Below are positions 35,863-45,213 of a stretch of DNA of 48,089 bases, piece after piece. The notes beneath the pieces were generated by a model, which was not told the origin of the DNA, made no database searches, and saw only the letters and a program-made list of their open reading frames with translations. The stretch covers positions 5,771-53,859 of the forward strand of contig JAQUST010000012.1 of assembly GCA_028710495.1 (NCBI GenBank), given 5' to 3'. The stretch is from Clostridia bacterium (GTDB lineage Bacteria > Bacillota > Clostridia > Christensenellales > CAG-917). The stretch's first letter is position 1. Each line of letters begins with the position of its first letter. Both the position numbers and the translations under genes were made by a program.

Positions 35863-36552
35863 TCAACAAAACTCAGCAACACACTTTCTATAAGCTTCAA
35901 GTGGATTTTCAGCGGCAGTTATACTGCGACCAACAACAATAAAATTGCTCCCTAGTTCTTTTGCAAGCGCTGGTGTTGAAATACGCTTTTGATCATTTGC
36001 GCTGTCTCCGGCAAGTCGTATTCCAGGCGTAACCGAAATAAGTCCGAGTGCCTTGATTATAGGAGCTTCAAGAGGTGAGCAAACAACCCCGTCAAGACCT
36101 GCTTTTTTTGCATTTTCCGCATAAATTTTTACTGTTTGTTCAAGTGATTTTTCGATAAGCAATTCGTTTTTCAATACTTCCGCACTTGTGGAAGTCAACT
36201 GTGTCACCGCGATAAGTAAAGGCTTATTTCCAACAGCGCCCTCATCCAAACCTTTCTTTGCCATACGCATCATTTCAATGCCGCCACCAGCGTGAACATT
36301 TGTTATGTCGACACCAAGTGAAGCAATATTTTTCATAGCCTTGTAAACTGTGTTTGGAATATCGTGAAGCTTCAAATCGAGAAAAATTTTAAACCCTTTT
36401 GCTTTTAGTTCACGCACGAGTCCTGCGCCTTCACGATAGTACAATTCCATACCTATTTTTAGATACGGTTTCTCATCTTTTAGCTTCTCTAAAAATTCGA
36501 AAGTGGTTTCTTTATTCTGAAAATCGCAAGCAATAATAACTTCTCTATTCAT
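35863..36552 (-). CDS. pyrF: orotidine 5'-phosphate decarboxylase
   Basis: A 229-residue type 1 OMP decarboxylase giving UMP. The catalytic set is in FLDLKLHDIPNTV (Asp-Lys-Asp triad), with IIACDF at the N-terminus, TNVHAGGG, VTPGIR and FIVVGRSIT for phosphate binding. Length is normal. It overlaps the pyrD 3' end by 8 bases, so translation is coupled. Confidence 0.96.
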   Translation of the reverse strand: MNREVIIACDFQNKETTFEFLEKLKDEKPYLKIGMELYYREGAGLVRELKAKGFKIFLDLKLHDIPNTVYKAMKNIASLGVDITNVHAGGGIEMMRMAKKGLDEGAVGNKPLLIAVTQLTSTSAEVLKNELLIEKSLEQTVKIYAENAKKAGLDGVVCSPLEAPIIKALGLISVTPGIRLAGDSANDQKRISTPALAKELGSNFIVVGRSITAAENPLEAYRKCVAEFC

Positions 36553-37459
36553 TGTGTGCTCTCCCTATTATATCTTCAAGTCTATTTATTTTGAGTTCTT
36601 CCATAACTCTTGGCAACTGCTCTGCAATATGCTTTGAAGCAAGAGGTTCAATCAAATTTTGTGATCCGACCATAACTGCAGTTGCTCCCGCATACATCAT
36701 TTCAATCACATCATAAGCTGATGAAACACCACCCATTCCAATGATTGGAACGCTTACAGCTTTATATACTTGATAGACCATTCTAAGTGCGACAGGATAA
36801 ACCCCAACTCCGCTATAGCCACCGCTTCCAACACTTATTATTGGTCTTCCCGTACGCAAATCAAAACGCATTCCAACAAGGGTGTTTATAAGGCTCACAC
36901 CATCTGCGCCACCACCGCAAACAGCTTTTGCAATCTCTGCTATATCAGTGACATTAGGGCTTAATTTGACAATAATAGGCTTTAATGAATGCTTTTTGAC
37001 TTCTTTAACTAGGTTTTCTGCTATTTTGGGGTCTGTTCCGAATGCCATTCCGCCACCTTTAACATTGGGGCAACTTATGTTCAATTCGACCGCAAAGACT
37101 TTTTCGCACTCATTGAACTTTGCAACAGTTTCCACATATTCGCTTACGCTATGACCGCCGACATTTGCAATAACTTTGTCCGAATAAACTTTGTCAAGCT
37201 TTGGTATTTCTTCTGATAAAACTTTATCAACTCCGGGATTTTGCAGTCCGATTGCATTGATAAGTCCTGCGGGGCACTCCGCAATTCGTGGCAAAGGATT
37301 TCCATATCTAGGTTCAAGCGTAGTTCCCTTAAGTGACATCGAACCCAAAATATTGAGGTCGTAAAGCTTGGCAAATTCATAACCAAAACCAAAAGTTCCA
37401 CTTGCAGGAATGATTGGATTTTTCAGTTCGTGTCCAAACAATTTTACTTTTGTATTCAT
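36545..37459 (-). CDS. pyrD: dihydroorotate dehydrogenase B, catalytic subunit
   Basis: A 304-residue class 1B dihydroorotate dehydrogenase catalytic subunit (PyrDB type). It oxidises dihydroorotate to orotate and passes electrons to PyrK. FMN and substrate motifs are IPASGTFGFG, IGLQNPGVD, ELNISCPNVKGGG (with the catalytic Cys), IVKLSPNVTDI, LINTLVGM and IIGMGGVSSAYD. GGAGGG lies 6 bases before the ATG, inside a copy of the pyrK 3' end repeat. Class 1B enzymes use NAD+ through PyrK, which fits an anaerobe. Confidence 0.95.
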   Translation of the reverse strand: MNTKVKLFGHELKNPIIPASGTFGFGYEFAKLYDLNILGSMSLKGTTLEPRYGNPLPRIAECPAGLINAIGLQNPGVDKVLSEEIPKLDKVYSDKVIANVGGHSVSEYVETVAKFNECEKVFAVELNISCPNVKGGGMAFGTDPKIAENLVKEVKKHSLKPIIVKLSPNVTDIAEIAKAVCGGGADGVSLINTLVGMRFDLRTGRPIISVGSGGYSGVGVYPVALRMVYQVYKAVSVPIIGMGGVSSAYDVIEMMYAGATAVMVGSQNLIEPLASKHIAEQLPRVMEELKINRLEDIIGRAHNE

Positions 37460-37469
37460 TTTTCGCCCT

Positions 37470-37622
37470 CCTGAAATGCTGTTTCACCGACACTTAAAAC
37501 CAAATTGTGCTCAAGCTTATTATTAACCTAAAATGCTGTCTCGTCTGACTAAAAAATCATATGGTTACAATATTTTGGCAAAATTAGATGCCTAAAATAC
37601 TACCTCGTCTGCACTAAAAACC
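37470..37622 (-). repeat. three imperfect copies of the pyrK 3' end in the pyrK-pyrD spacer
   Basis: The real pyrK end (37591-37622, coding SADEVVF-stop) is echoed at 37527-37556 (about 25 of 29 bases alike, one deletion) and more weakly at 37470-37501, where it carries the pyrD ribosome-binding site. The spacing between copies is about 57-64 bases. This suggests tandem duplication of a short segment ending in the pyrK stop codon followed by decay. Confidence 0.6.
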
Positions 37623-38317
37623 GGACCTTCTTTGCAGACTCGCTTCGCACCATTCTTTGTCATAATACTACAACCCATACACGCACCAAAACCGCAAGCC
37701 ATTCTTGCTTCTAGTGATAATTGACCGTTTGAATTGTATTCCGCCAAGGCTTTCAGCATCATCATAGGACCACAAGCATAATAGCAGTCAAAATCAATTT
37801 TTTTTGTTTTCAGAATTGAAACGGTGTTTCCCATTTCTCCAAAACTTCCATCATCTGTTGCAACAATTACATCGCCAAGTTTTTTGAATTTTTCTAGATA
37901 AAAAACTTCGGCTTCATTTCTGAAACCAAGAAGAATTGTCGGACGAATGCCACGCTCATTGAACTCAATTGCTAATTGAAAAAGCGGAGCAGAGCCTATT
38001 CCGCCACCAATCAGCAACGGTTTTTTTGCCTTGTCCAAATCGAATGTGTTTCCTAGTTCGGTCAAAACAGAAAGATTGTCATTTTCGCAAATTTTTGTCA
38101 TTTCTTTTGTGCCTTGTCCAACAATTTTATAGACAATAGTAAGAAAAGATTTTTGAATTTTAGCAACGCTAAATGGACGGCGTAAATAAAAATTGTCGAG
38201 TTTGATTTCAACAAATTGTCCGCTCGACATATTGATGTCGCCACCCTTAAGCACCAACTCATAAGTGCTATCATTCAATGCTTTATTCGAAACGACTTTC
38301 AAGTTTTGCTCTTTCAT
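37592..38317 (-). CDS. pyrK: dihydroorotate dehydrogenase electron transfer subunit
   Basis: A 241-residue FAD and 2Fe-2S protein that passes electrons from PyrD to NAD+. RRPFSVAKI binds FAD, GGGIGSAPLFQLA binds the nucleotide, and CGFGACMGCSIMTKNG followed by RVCKEGPVF gives the four cluster cysteines (C-x4-C-x2-C-x10-12-C). The ATG at 38317 has AAGGAAG just upstream; the frame can be read from a TTG at 38332, but that includes the ribosome-binding site. The 38318-38536 spacer before carB has one small hairpin (GAATTTT/AAAATTC, 38425-38444) without a U-run. Confidence 0.95.
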   Translation of the reverse strand: MKEQNLKVVSNKALNDSTYELVLKGGDINMSSGQFVEIKLDNFYLRRPFSVAKIQKSFLTIVYKIVGQGTKEMTKICENDNLSVLTELGNTFDLDKAKKPLLIGGGIGSAPLFQLAIEFNERGIRPTILLGFRNEAEVFYLEKFKKLGDVIVATDDGSFGEMGNTVSILKTKKIDFDCYYACGPMMMLKALAEYNSNGQLSLEARMACGFGACMGCSIMTKNGAKRVCKEGPVFSADEVVF

Positions 38318-38536
38318 ATCTTCCTTTTTCAAATTTGATTGGTAAATTATTATTTACGGCTTCAACAGTTAGGTGACATACAATCCACTTTACGAATTTT
38401 ACGGTTGCATTCCCAAATCTTTGAGAATTTTAGATGCAAAATTCCTTCGTAGTGATAATAAATTACGAAAATAATAACTTTTTTCAGATTCTGATTTCGA
38501 TAATTTTATCAATTTCATAAACAAATTCAAGTTGCA

Positions 38537-41500
38537 TTAGATTGTAGAAATTCCCATCGTTATTTCTTCAAGCACATCCAGCAAAATATTGACAGTATCA
38601 AGTGAAGTGAACACCGGCACATTGTTTTCGACTGCGGTTCTTCGAATCAGCACACCATCTCGTTGACCACTCATTTCGCCCTCACTTATCGTGTTTACAA
38701 TGTAAGTGATATACCCTTTTCTGAGCGCTTCCAAAATCTCCTCGCTTCCTTGTGAAATCTTCTTTTTGATACGCGTACGAATCCCGTGTTTCTTCAAAAA
38801 GTTTGCAGTACCCAATGTTGCTTCTATGTTGAAACCAAGGTCATAAAATCTACGGATAAGCGGAAGCGATGCGTCTTTGTCAGTATCGCTCAAGGTTGCA
38901 AACACTGTCCCGTAATTTGAGACCTTAAGCCCCGATGCTTTTAACGCCTTATAAACCGCGCGATTGAATTGTTTGTCATAACCGATTGCTTCCCCGGTGG
39001 ATTTCATTTCCGGCGATAAAACAGCATCAAGTCCATTCAATTTTGAATAACTAAAAGTTGGAGCTTTCACAAACCAGCGGTCTTTCTTTGGATATACTCC
39101 AGTATAGCCTAACGATTTAAGTGAAGAGCCAAGCATAACCTTTGTCGCAATATTTGCAATAGGAGCGCCGGTTGTTTTTGCCAAAAACGGCACAGTTCGA
39201 CTGCTTCTCGGATTGACTTCAATGATAAAAACTTTTCCGCTTCCGTCAACAACAAATTGAATATTGAAAGGACCAATAATTCCGAGAGCAATTCCAATAC
39301 GCGTGGTATAGTCAACCAAAGTGTTTTGCACTTTTTCGGAAAGAGAATAGCAAGGATACACACTCATACTGTCTCCACTATGCACGCCTGCGCGTTCAAT
39401 ATGCTCCATTATTCCGGGGATAAAGACTTCTTCTCCGTCGCAAACAGCATCCACTTCGCATTCTCTGCCTATTATATATTTATCAATCAAAACCGGATGT
39501 CTGCGATTGAGCGCAAACGCCTCTTCAAGCCAGCCCAAAAGTGATTTTTCGTCATAGACAATGTGCATCATTCTTCCGCCGAGCACAAAGGATGGACGCA
39601 TCAAAACAGGATATCCTATTTCATTTGCGGCAGCAATAGCGGCTTTCATATTGAACACAGCTTTCCCTGTTGGCATTGGAATTGATAAGGAATTGAGCAC
39701 TTCCAAGAATAAATCTCTGTCTTCTGCAAGTGCTATACTTTTGCTTGAACTGCCAAGTATTTTTACTCCTGCCTTATCGAGGTCTTCGGCAAGATTTATT
39801 GCGGTTTGACCACCAAGCGCAACGATAACTCCCTCTGGATTTTCGTAGTCTACTATATTCATAACATCTTCAAAAGTCAGTGGCTCAAAATAAAGTTTGT
39901 CTGAAAGAGTGTAATCGGTCGACACGGTTTCAGGATTGTTGTTTATTATTATTGCCTCAAAACCCGCTTCCTGAATAGCCCAAACAGCGTGCACAGTCGA
40001 GTAGTCAAACTCAACGCCCTGTCCTATGCGGATTGGTCCTGAGCCAAGCACAACAACTTTCTTTCTGTCACTAACTATACTCTCGTTTTCATTGGCATAA
40101 GTCGAGTAGAAATAAGGGATGTAGCTTTCAAACTCGCTCGCGCAAGTATCAATCATCTTGTAAACAGGATAGATGTTGTTTTCTTTGCGCATACGATAAA
40201 CATCGGAGAATTCTATGCCCCAGCAACTCGCGATGTATTCATCTGAAAAGCCGAATTTCTTTGCATCTTTCAACACTTCAATACTGTTTGGATTGTCAAT
40301 AATGACTTTTTCATTTTTCACAATATTCTCAAATTTTTGCAAGAAAAAGCGGTCAATCATTGTTATACGGTAAATATAGTCGATATTGACTCCTTGTCGT
40401 ATAGCTTCTGTTATAGCAAAAATTCTTTCATCTGTATTCTTCATTATGAAATCAACCAAATCGTGCGTTGAAAGCTTTTTAAGTTTTGCAATTTCAAGAT
40501 GGCAAAGCCCAATTTCAAGAGAGCGCACCGCCTTGAGCAGACTTTCTTCGAGTGTTCTGCCTATTCCCATAACTTCGCCCGTGGCTTTCATCTGAGTAGA
40601 CAATCTTCTATCAGCCCCCGTGAATTTATCAAACGGAAAGCGTGGGATTTTTGTCACAACATAATCAAGAGTAGGCTCAAACGAAGCCAGAGTATTGGCA
40701 ATAGGGATTTCATCAAGACGCAAACCGCACGCAATTTTTGCACTTACTCTCGCGATTGGATATCCGCTTGCCTTTGAAGCAAGAGCTGATGAGCGTGAAA
40801 CTCTCGGATTGACCTCGATAACAAAATATTGAAATGAATACGGGTCAAGAGAAAATTGTATGTTACAACCGCCCTCAATGCCTAACGCACGGATTATTTT
40901 CAGCGAAGAATTGCGAAGCATTTGAAATTCTTTGTTTGTTAGTGTCTGGCTTGGGGCAACAACCCAGCTGTCGCCCGTGTGCACTCCGACCGGGTCTATA
41001 TTTTCCATACAACACACTGCAAGAGCAGTATTATTGCCGTCACGAATAACTTCAAACTCTATTTCTTTGAAACCTGCGATTGATTTCTCCACCAAAACCT
41101 GTGTGACAGGTGAAAGTTTCAATCCGTTTTTTGCAAGCTCGTGGAGTTCCTCCGCGTTATTTGCAAATCCGCCGCCCGTTCCTCCAAGTGTGTATGCTGG
41201 GCGCAAAATAATCGGATATCCTATCTTTTCCGCCGCTGCAAGAGTTTCCGAAACAGTTGTTGCAATAACTGATTCCAAGATAGGTTCACTTATTTCTTCG
41301 CACAATTCTTTGAAAAGTTGTCTGTCTTCAGCTTTGGAGATAGCATCAATTGTTGTTCCCAAAACTTCAACATGACATTCTTCCAGAATACCGTTCTTTG
41401 CAAGTTCCATACCCAGGTTTAAACCTGTTTGTCCACCAAGACTGCATAGAAGTCCGTCAGGACGCTCAAAGCGGAGTATTTTTGCGATATGCTCCAAATC

Positions 41501-41707
41501 TAGTGGCTCCATATAAACCTTGTCTGCGATTTTCGTATCAGTCATGATTGTGGCAGGATTGCTGTTTACAAGAACAACCTCATATCCTTCTTCTTTGAGT
41601 GCCAAGCAAGCTTGCGTGCCCGCATAATCAAACTCTGCACCCTGTCCGATAACAATAGGACCTGAACCTATGACCATTATTTTCTTAATATCTGTTCTCT
41701 TTGGCAT
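38537..41707 (-). CDS. carB: carbamoyl-phosphate synthase large subunit
   Basis: A 1056-residue synthetase with two ATP-grasp halves ([24 protein letters not shown] near the start and [20 protein letters not shown] in the middle) and a C-terminal MGS-like allosteric domain (from about 930, [12 protein letters not shown] to the end), which usually binds UMP. ATP-site segments such as [12 protein letters not shown] and [11 protein letters not shown] are intact. It makes carbamoyl phosphate for both pyrimidines and arginine. The ATG at 41707 follows GGAGGGGAAGGA and overlaps carA by 23 bases; the frame from 41722 starts with TTG inside that ribosome-binding site. Confidence 0.97.
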   Translation of the reverse strand: MPKRTDIKKIMVIGSGPIVIGQGAEFDYAGTQACLALKEEGYEVVLVNSNPATIMTDTKIADKVYMEPLDLEHIAKILRFERPDGLLCSLGGQTGLNLGMELAKNGILEECHVEVLGTTIDAISKAEDRQLFKELCEEISEPILESVIATTVSETLAAAEKIGYPIILRPAYTLGGTGGGFANNAEELHELAKNGLKLSPVTQVLVEKSIAGFKEIEFEVIRDGNNTALAVCCMENIDPVGVHTGDSWVVAPSQTLTNKEFQMLRNSSLKIIRALGIEGGCNIQFSLDPYSFQYFVIEVNPRVSRSSALASKASGYPIARVSAKIACGLRLDEIPIANTLASFEPTLDYVVTKIPRFPFDKFTGADRRLSTQMKATGEVMGIGRTLEESLLKAVRSLEIGLCHLEIAKLKKLSTHDLVDFIMKNTDERIFAITEAIRQGVNIDYIYRITMIDRFFLQKFENIVKNEKVIIDNPNSIEVLKDAKKFGFSDEYIASCWGIEFSDVYRMRKENNIYPVYKMIDTCASEFESYIPYFYSTYANENESIVSDRKKVVVLGSGPIRIGQGVEFDYSTVHAVWAIQEAGFEAIIINNNPETVSTDYTLSDKLYFEPLTFEDVMNIVDYENPEGVIVALGGQTAINLAEDLDKAGVKILGSSSKSIALAEDRDLFLEVLNSLSIPMPTGKAVFNMKAAIAAANEIGYPVLMRPSFVLGGRMMHIVYDEKSLLGWLEEAFALNRRHPVLIDKYIIGRECEVDAVCDGEEVFIPGIMEHIERAGVHSGDSMSVYPCYSLSEKVQNTLVDYTTRIGIALGIIGPFNIQFVVDGSGKVFIIEVNPRSSRTVPFLAKTTGAPIANIATKVMLGSSLKSLGYTGVYPKKDRWFVKAPTFSYSKLNGLDAVLSPEMKSTGEAIGYDKQFNRAVYKALKASGLKVSNYGTVFATLSDTDKDASLPLIRRFYDLGFNIEATLGTANFLKKHGIRTRIKKKISQGSEEILEALRKGYITYIVNTISEGEMSGQRDGVLIRRTAVENNVPVFTSLDTVNILLDVLEEITMGISTI

Positions 41708-42794
41708 TTCCTTCCCCTCCAACTTCCCTTAAAACTGCTGTGAACTGTTCAAAAAGATATACACTATCTTCTGGACCTGCCGCACTTTCCGGATGATATT
41801 GCAAAGAATAAACCTTGCATTTTTCATCCCTCATTCCTTCAGTTTCGTCATCAATCAAATTGATATGAGTTATTTCGAGCTCAGTTTCTTTTACGCTTTC
41901 TTTTGTAATTGCATATGAATGATTTTGAGCCGTTATTTCAATTTTATCTGTAAGCAAGTTTTTGACAGGATGATTTGCACCACGATGTCCAAACTTCATT
42001 TTGTAAGTTTTTGCGCCATACGCTAGTCCAATAATTTGATGACCAAGGCATATTCCCAGTATAGGCAACTTCCCTCGCATTTTTTTCACTAATTCTATGA
42101 CTTCGGGAACATCCTCAGGATTTCCGGGACCGTTAGACAAAAACAATCCATTGGGTTTGAAACTTAATATTTCTTCCATTGAAGTATCATACGGTACTAC
42201 AACAACATTGCATCCAAACTGATTGAATTTTTTTACAATACTCATTTTCATTCCGCAATCAACCGCAACAATCGTAAACTCAGGGTTTCTTGTCCTCGAA
42301 TGCCAGATATTTTTTGTTGAAACAGTTTTCACTTGGTCCGTTGCAAGCGTCGCCATTTTAAGTTGCATTAAGCAATCTTCAATGCTGATTGAAGCATCTG
42401 TGATTATTGCTTTCATTGCACCTTCATCACGAATTATTCTTGTTATTTCGCGAGTGTCGACACCGCTTATGCCAACAACACCGTTTTCTTCCATAACCTC
42501 TGCAAGCGTTTTTGTGAAACGGAAATTTGAAGGAAAGTCATTATATTCCTTCACAATAAATCCCGACATAAAAATATTTTTACTTTCATAGTCATCATCG
42601 GCCAAACCGTAGTTTCCAATAAGCGGATAAGTCATTGTCACAATTTGACCGCAATATGAAGGGTCCGATAGTATTTCCTGATAACCAACCATTGAGGTGT
42701 TAAAGACTATCTCTGCAATCTTGTTGACAGAACTTCCAAATCCTTCTCCATAGAAATACTTGCCGTTTTCTAGCACCAAAACTCTTTTGTTCAT
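41685..42794 (-). CDS. carA: carbamoyl-phosphate synthase small subunit
   Basis: A 369-residue glutaminase subunit that feeds ammonia to CarB. The N-terminal domain has [33 protein letters not shown] and [18 protein letters not shown]. The class I amidotransferase part has [23 protein letters not shown] with the nucleophile Cys, and [11 protein letters not shown] with the His-Glu pair. GGAGG is 5 bases before the ATG at 42794, and the start overlaps the pyrC stop in TAATG. The frame from 42818 is an upstream extension through the ribosome-binding site. Confidence 0.96.
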   Translation of the reverse strand: MNKRVLVLENGKYFYGEGFGSSVNKIAEIVFNTSMVGYQEILSDPSYCGQIVTMTYPLIGNYGLADDDYESKNIFMSGFIVKEYNDFPSNFRFTKTLAEVMEENGVVGISGVDTREITRIIRDEGAMKAIITDASISIEDCLMQLKMATLATDQVKTVSTKNIWHSRTRNPEFTIVAVDCGMKMSIVKKFNQFGCNVVVVPYDTSMEEILSFKPNGLFLSNGPGNPEDVPEVIELVKKMRGKLPILGICLGHQIIGLAYGAKTYKMKFGHRGANHPVKNLLTDKIEITAQNHSYAITKESVKETELEITHINLIDDETEGMRDEKCKVYSLQYHPESAAGPEDSVYLFEQFTAVLREVGGEGNAKENRY

Positions 42795-44035
42795 TATTTC
42801 CTCCATAACTTGACACAACCATCGAGACGGAAAAATTCCACTTTGCCGTCAACTAGTGTAAGTTGATTTATACCATATGCTTTTCTCCCCGTAAACGGAG
42901 AGCTTTTGCCTTTTGAAATTATATTTTTTTCTTCTAGATATTTTTCGTTTTGTATATCCAACACCGCAATATCCGCGACGCTGCCAACTTCAATCTTTGT
43001 GTAGGGAAGATTGAATCTAACGGCAGGATTAAAAACGCACCAGTTTAGCATATCGAGATGGCTTGCGAACCCGGTTTTAACCAGATTTGAATATACGATA
43101 GCCAATAAAGATTCCAGTCCAACCACTCCGTTTGGCGCAAGTTGGAATGGCATATTTTTTTCTTCAACTGTGTGAGGCGCGTGGTCTGTCGCTATTATTG
43201 TAGCGACTCCGCTGCACAATGCACGCATTGTCGCATCTCTGTGTGGCCGTGGTCGAAGAGGCGGATTCATCTTGAAATTTGTTCTTTGCAAGGTGAAGCT
43301 TTCATCCAAAACAAGATGATGCGGAGTCACCTCGCAACTGATGTCCAATCCCTCATCTTGAGCTTCTTTGACCTTCTCAAACGCTTGTATTGTTGAAAGA
43401 TGACAGAAATGATACTTGCATCCCCCAAGCTCTCTCAAAACCTCAATTTCTCTTGTCACGGCATCCACTTCCGCTCTTATGGTTGTGCCGTATCCCGCAG
43501 CTTCTGCGTGCGAACATATCATTGCATTGTTTCGTTTTGCACTCTTTACAATTTTTATAAAGATTTCCCGTTTATTGAACCCGTTTCCGTCATCGCTGAA
43601 CGCCTTGACTTTTTTAGAAAGTTTTGCTATATCCACAACCTCTTTGCCCTTTTGTCCTTTCGTAGCAGAAGCATATGGATAAACATGAACAACAGCATCA
43701 TTGTCAATTATTTTTTGTTCTATTGCTAGATTTTCAATACAATCAGGCACTGGATTCAGATTGGGCATAGCCATAACCGTAGTCACTCCACCTTTTGCCG
43801 CTGCTCTTGAGCCGGACAAAATTGTTTCTTTTGCCTCAAAGCCCGGCTCTCTCAAGTGCGTGTGGACATCCACCGCACCAGGTATTATCCAACAATTTGG
43901 CACTAAATAAATGTCTGCATTTTCTTCTTTGATATCAGGGCCTATTTCCACAATCTTGTCCCCGGCAATCAAAATATCTTTTTGAACAAGGTCGTTCTCA
44001 TTTTCAAGAACAAGCCCTCCTTTTAATAAAATCAC
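42794..44035 (-). CDS. pyrC: dihydroorotase
   Basis: A 413-residue type I dihydroorotase that cyclises carbamoyl aspartate to dihydroorotate. Metal ligands are seen in VDVHTHLREPG, CSHAEA, CEVTPHH and IATDHAPHTVEEK, and GVTTVMAMPNLNP is typical. The GTG at 44035 is taken as the start: it sits 7 bases after GGAGG, it overlaps the pyrB stop as GTGA, and the family start (ILLKGGLVL) follows at once. The open frame runs 29 codons further upstream, but only by reading pyrB in another frame. Confidence 0.94.
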   Translation of the reverse strand: MILLKGGLVLENENDLVQKDILIAGDKIVEIGPDIKEENADIYLVPNCWIIPGAVDVHTHLREPGFEAKETILSGSRAAAKGGVTTVMAMPNLNPVPDCIENLAIEQKIIDNDAVVHVYPYASATKGQKGKEVVDIAKLSKKVKAFSDDGNGFNKREIFIKIVKSAKRNNAMICSHAEAAGYGTTIRAEVDAVTREIEVLRELGGCKYHFCHLSTIQAFEKVKEAQDEGLDISCEVTPHHLVLDESFTLQRTNFKMNPPLRPRPHRDATMRALCSGVATIIATDHAPHTVEEKNMPFQLAPNGVVGLESLLAIVYSNLVKTGFASHLDMLNWCVFNPAVRFNLPYTKIEVGSVADIAVLDIQNEKYLEEKNIISKGKSSPFTGRKAYGINQLTLVDGKVEFFRLDGCVKLWRK

Positions 44036-44904
44036 AGCTTGCCCTCCAAAACCATACTTATGACAGCCATACGAATAAAAACTCCATTTGTCATTTGTTT
44101 GAAAATTCTTGCTTTGTCGCATTCAGCAACCTCAGAAGCTATCTCCACGCCACGGTTGAATGGAGCAGGATGCATAATTATTGCATTATCTTTCATTGCT
44201 TTTGCGCGATCCATTGTCAAGCCGTATGCTTTGTGATATTCTTCAACGGTTATGCCCATATCCTGCTGATGTCTTTCAAACTGCACCCTGAGCAGATTGA
44301 TGACATCACATTCTTCCACCGCTTCATCAATGGTTAGATATGGAGCTGTAAAGTCTGCATATTCTTCTGGACCGCTGATGAAAACTTCCATGCCGAGTCT
44401 GCGCATAACCTCAGAATTTCCGTGCGCAACTCTGCTGTGGCGAACATCTCCGACAAGGCAAATTTTTAGTCCGTCAAAGTGGCCGAATTCTTCGTATATT
44501 GTCATCAAGTCTAATAGCGTTTGGGTTGGGTGGTCGGAAGTCCCGTCGCCCCCATTGAAAATTGGAATTTTAATGTTTTCCAAGTCATTGTAGTAAACAT
44601 CTTGCGTGTGCCTTATGACAACTCCGTCAACGCCAAGACTCTCAAAAGTTTTTACGGTATCATAAAGCGATTCGCCTTTATTCACAGAAGAACCTGCCAA
44701 ATTGAAACTCAATGGTGTTATCCCCAAATTTATCATTGCAACTTGAAAACTATACTGTGTTCGGGTTGAGTTTTCATAAAACAATGTCACCATTTTTTTG
44801 CCTGGGAAATCAACCTTACGCCCGTTTTTGAACTCAAGCGCAGTTTCGATTATCTCAAGGATTTTGTCCTCGCTAAGTGTCCTTAGAGTCAGCAAACCTT
44901 TCAT
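44032..44904 (-). CDS. pyrB: aspartate carbamoyltransferase catalytic subunit
   Basis: A 290-residue enzyme joining carbamoyl phosphate to aspartate. Motifs are FYENSTRTQYSF (carbamoyl phosphate, STRT), VIRHTQDV, GGDGTSDHPTQTLLDL, ICLVGDVRHSRVAHG and MHPAPFNRGVEI. It is slightly shorter than the usual 300-310 residues. The ATG at 44904 has AAAGGAG 9 bases upstream; the longer frame to 45000 would read the untranslated leader. It is the first enzyme gene of the operon, 115 bases after the attenuator. No pyrI regulatory subunit gene is present. Confidence 0.95.
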   Translation of the reverse strand: MKGLLTLRTLSEDKILEIIETALEFKNGRKVDFPGKKMVTLFYENSTRTQYSFQVAMINLGITPLSFNLAGSSVNKGESLYDTVKTFESLGVDGVVIRHTQDVYYNDLENIKIPIFNGGDGTSDHPTQTLLDLMTIYEEFGHFDGLKICLVGDVRHSRVAHGNSEVMRRLGMEVFISGPEEYADFTAPYLTIDEAVEECDVINLLRVQFERHQQDMGITVEEYHKAYGLTMDRAKAMKDNAIIMHPAPFNRGVEIASEVAECDKARIFKQMTNGVFIRMAVISMVLEGKL

Positions 44905-45017
44905 AGAGCCGTTCTCCTTTCTGTTTTTAGCATTTATCAATTTGTATATTCTGTTAGTATCACGGTTGACATTTCTAATAGAGTCATTACCGATTGTCAA
45001 TATGCTTGCGAGGTTAT

Positions 45018-45047
45018 AAAAAAAGCACGGAGCAATTACCGCGCTTT
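45018..45047 (-). terminator. attenuator terminator of the pyrimidine operon
   Basis: On the minus strand AAAGCGCGG (45047-45039) pairs with CCGTGCTTT (45030-45022), nine pairs with one G-U, loop of 8, followed by seven Ts (45024-45018). It lies between the promoter and pyrB. The leader ORF ends inside this structure: its last three sense codons are the 5' arm, and its stop codon is in the loop. Confidence 0.88.
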
Positions 45048-45137
45048 AGAAACAACTATGCTATTAAAAGGAATAGAAGCACCGCAACTTGTGTTTGGAT
45101 GTATACCATATTTTACACACACGCGATATTTTTTCAT
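45036..45137 (-). CDS. pyrimidine leader ORF (33 residues)
   Basis: A 33-residue ORF beginning MKKYRVCVKYGIHPNTSCG and ending FNSIVVSKAR starts just after GAGAGGA, about 17 bases from the predicted transcription start. The codons before the end are U-rich in the RNA (ATTCCTTTT, GTTGTTTCT). Because the ORF passes through the terminator 5' arm, a ribosome close behind RNA polymerase would stop the hairpin from forming. That is the layout of the pyrBI leader in enteric bacteria, where low UTP makes polymerase pause in U-rich RNA. I know of no protein family for this sequence, so a regulatory role is inferred. Confidence 0.62.
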   Translation of the reverse strand: MKKYRVCVKYGIHPNTSCGASIPFNSIVVSKAR

Positions 45138-45160
45138 ATTTCCTCTCTTTTGTTTTTAAT

Positions 45161-45189
45161 ATATTACCAAAAAAATAGGATTTTGGCAA
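45161..45189 (-). promoter_or_regulatory. promoter of the pyrimidine operon
   Basis: -35 TTGCCA (45189-45184), 17-base spacer, extended -10 TGG-TAATAT (hexamer 45166-45161) on the minus strand. The start should be near 45154. It has the same -35 hexamer and TGn extension as the purine promoter. Confidence 0.8.
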
Positions 45190-45213
45190 ATGATTTTTAT
45201 ATGATTGAAAAAA

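Noticed and set aside
44036-44122. N-terminal extension of PyrC
   Set aside because: It overlaps pyrB out of frame; the GTG at 44035 with GGAGG matches the family start.
44905-45017. PyrR-binding anti-antiterminator in the pyr leader
   Set aside because: No sequence resembling the conserved PyrR stem-loop is visible, and pyrR is not in the operon.
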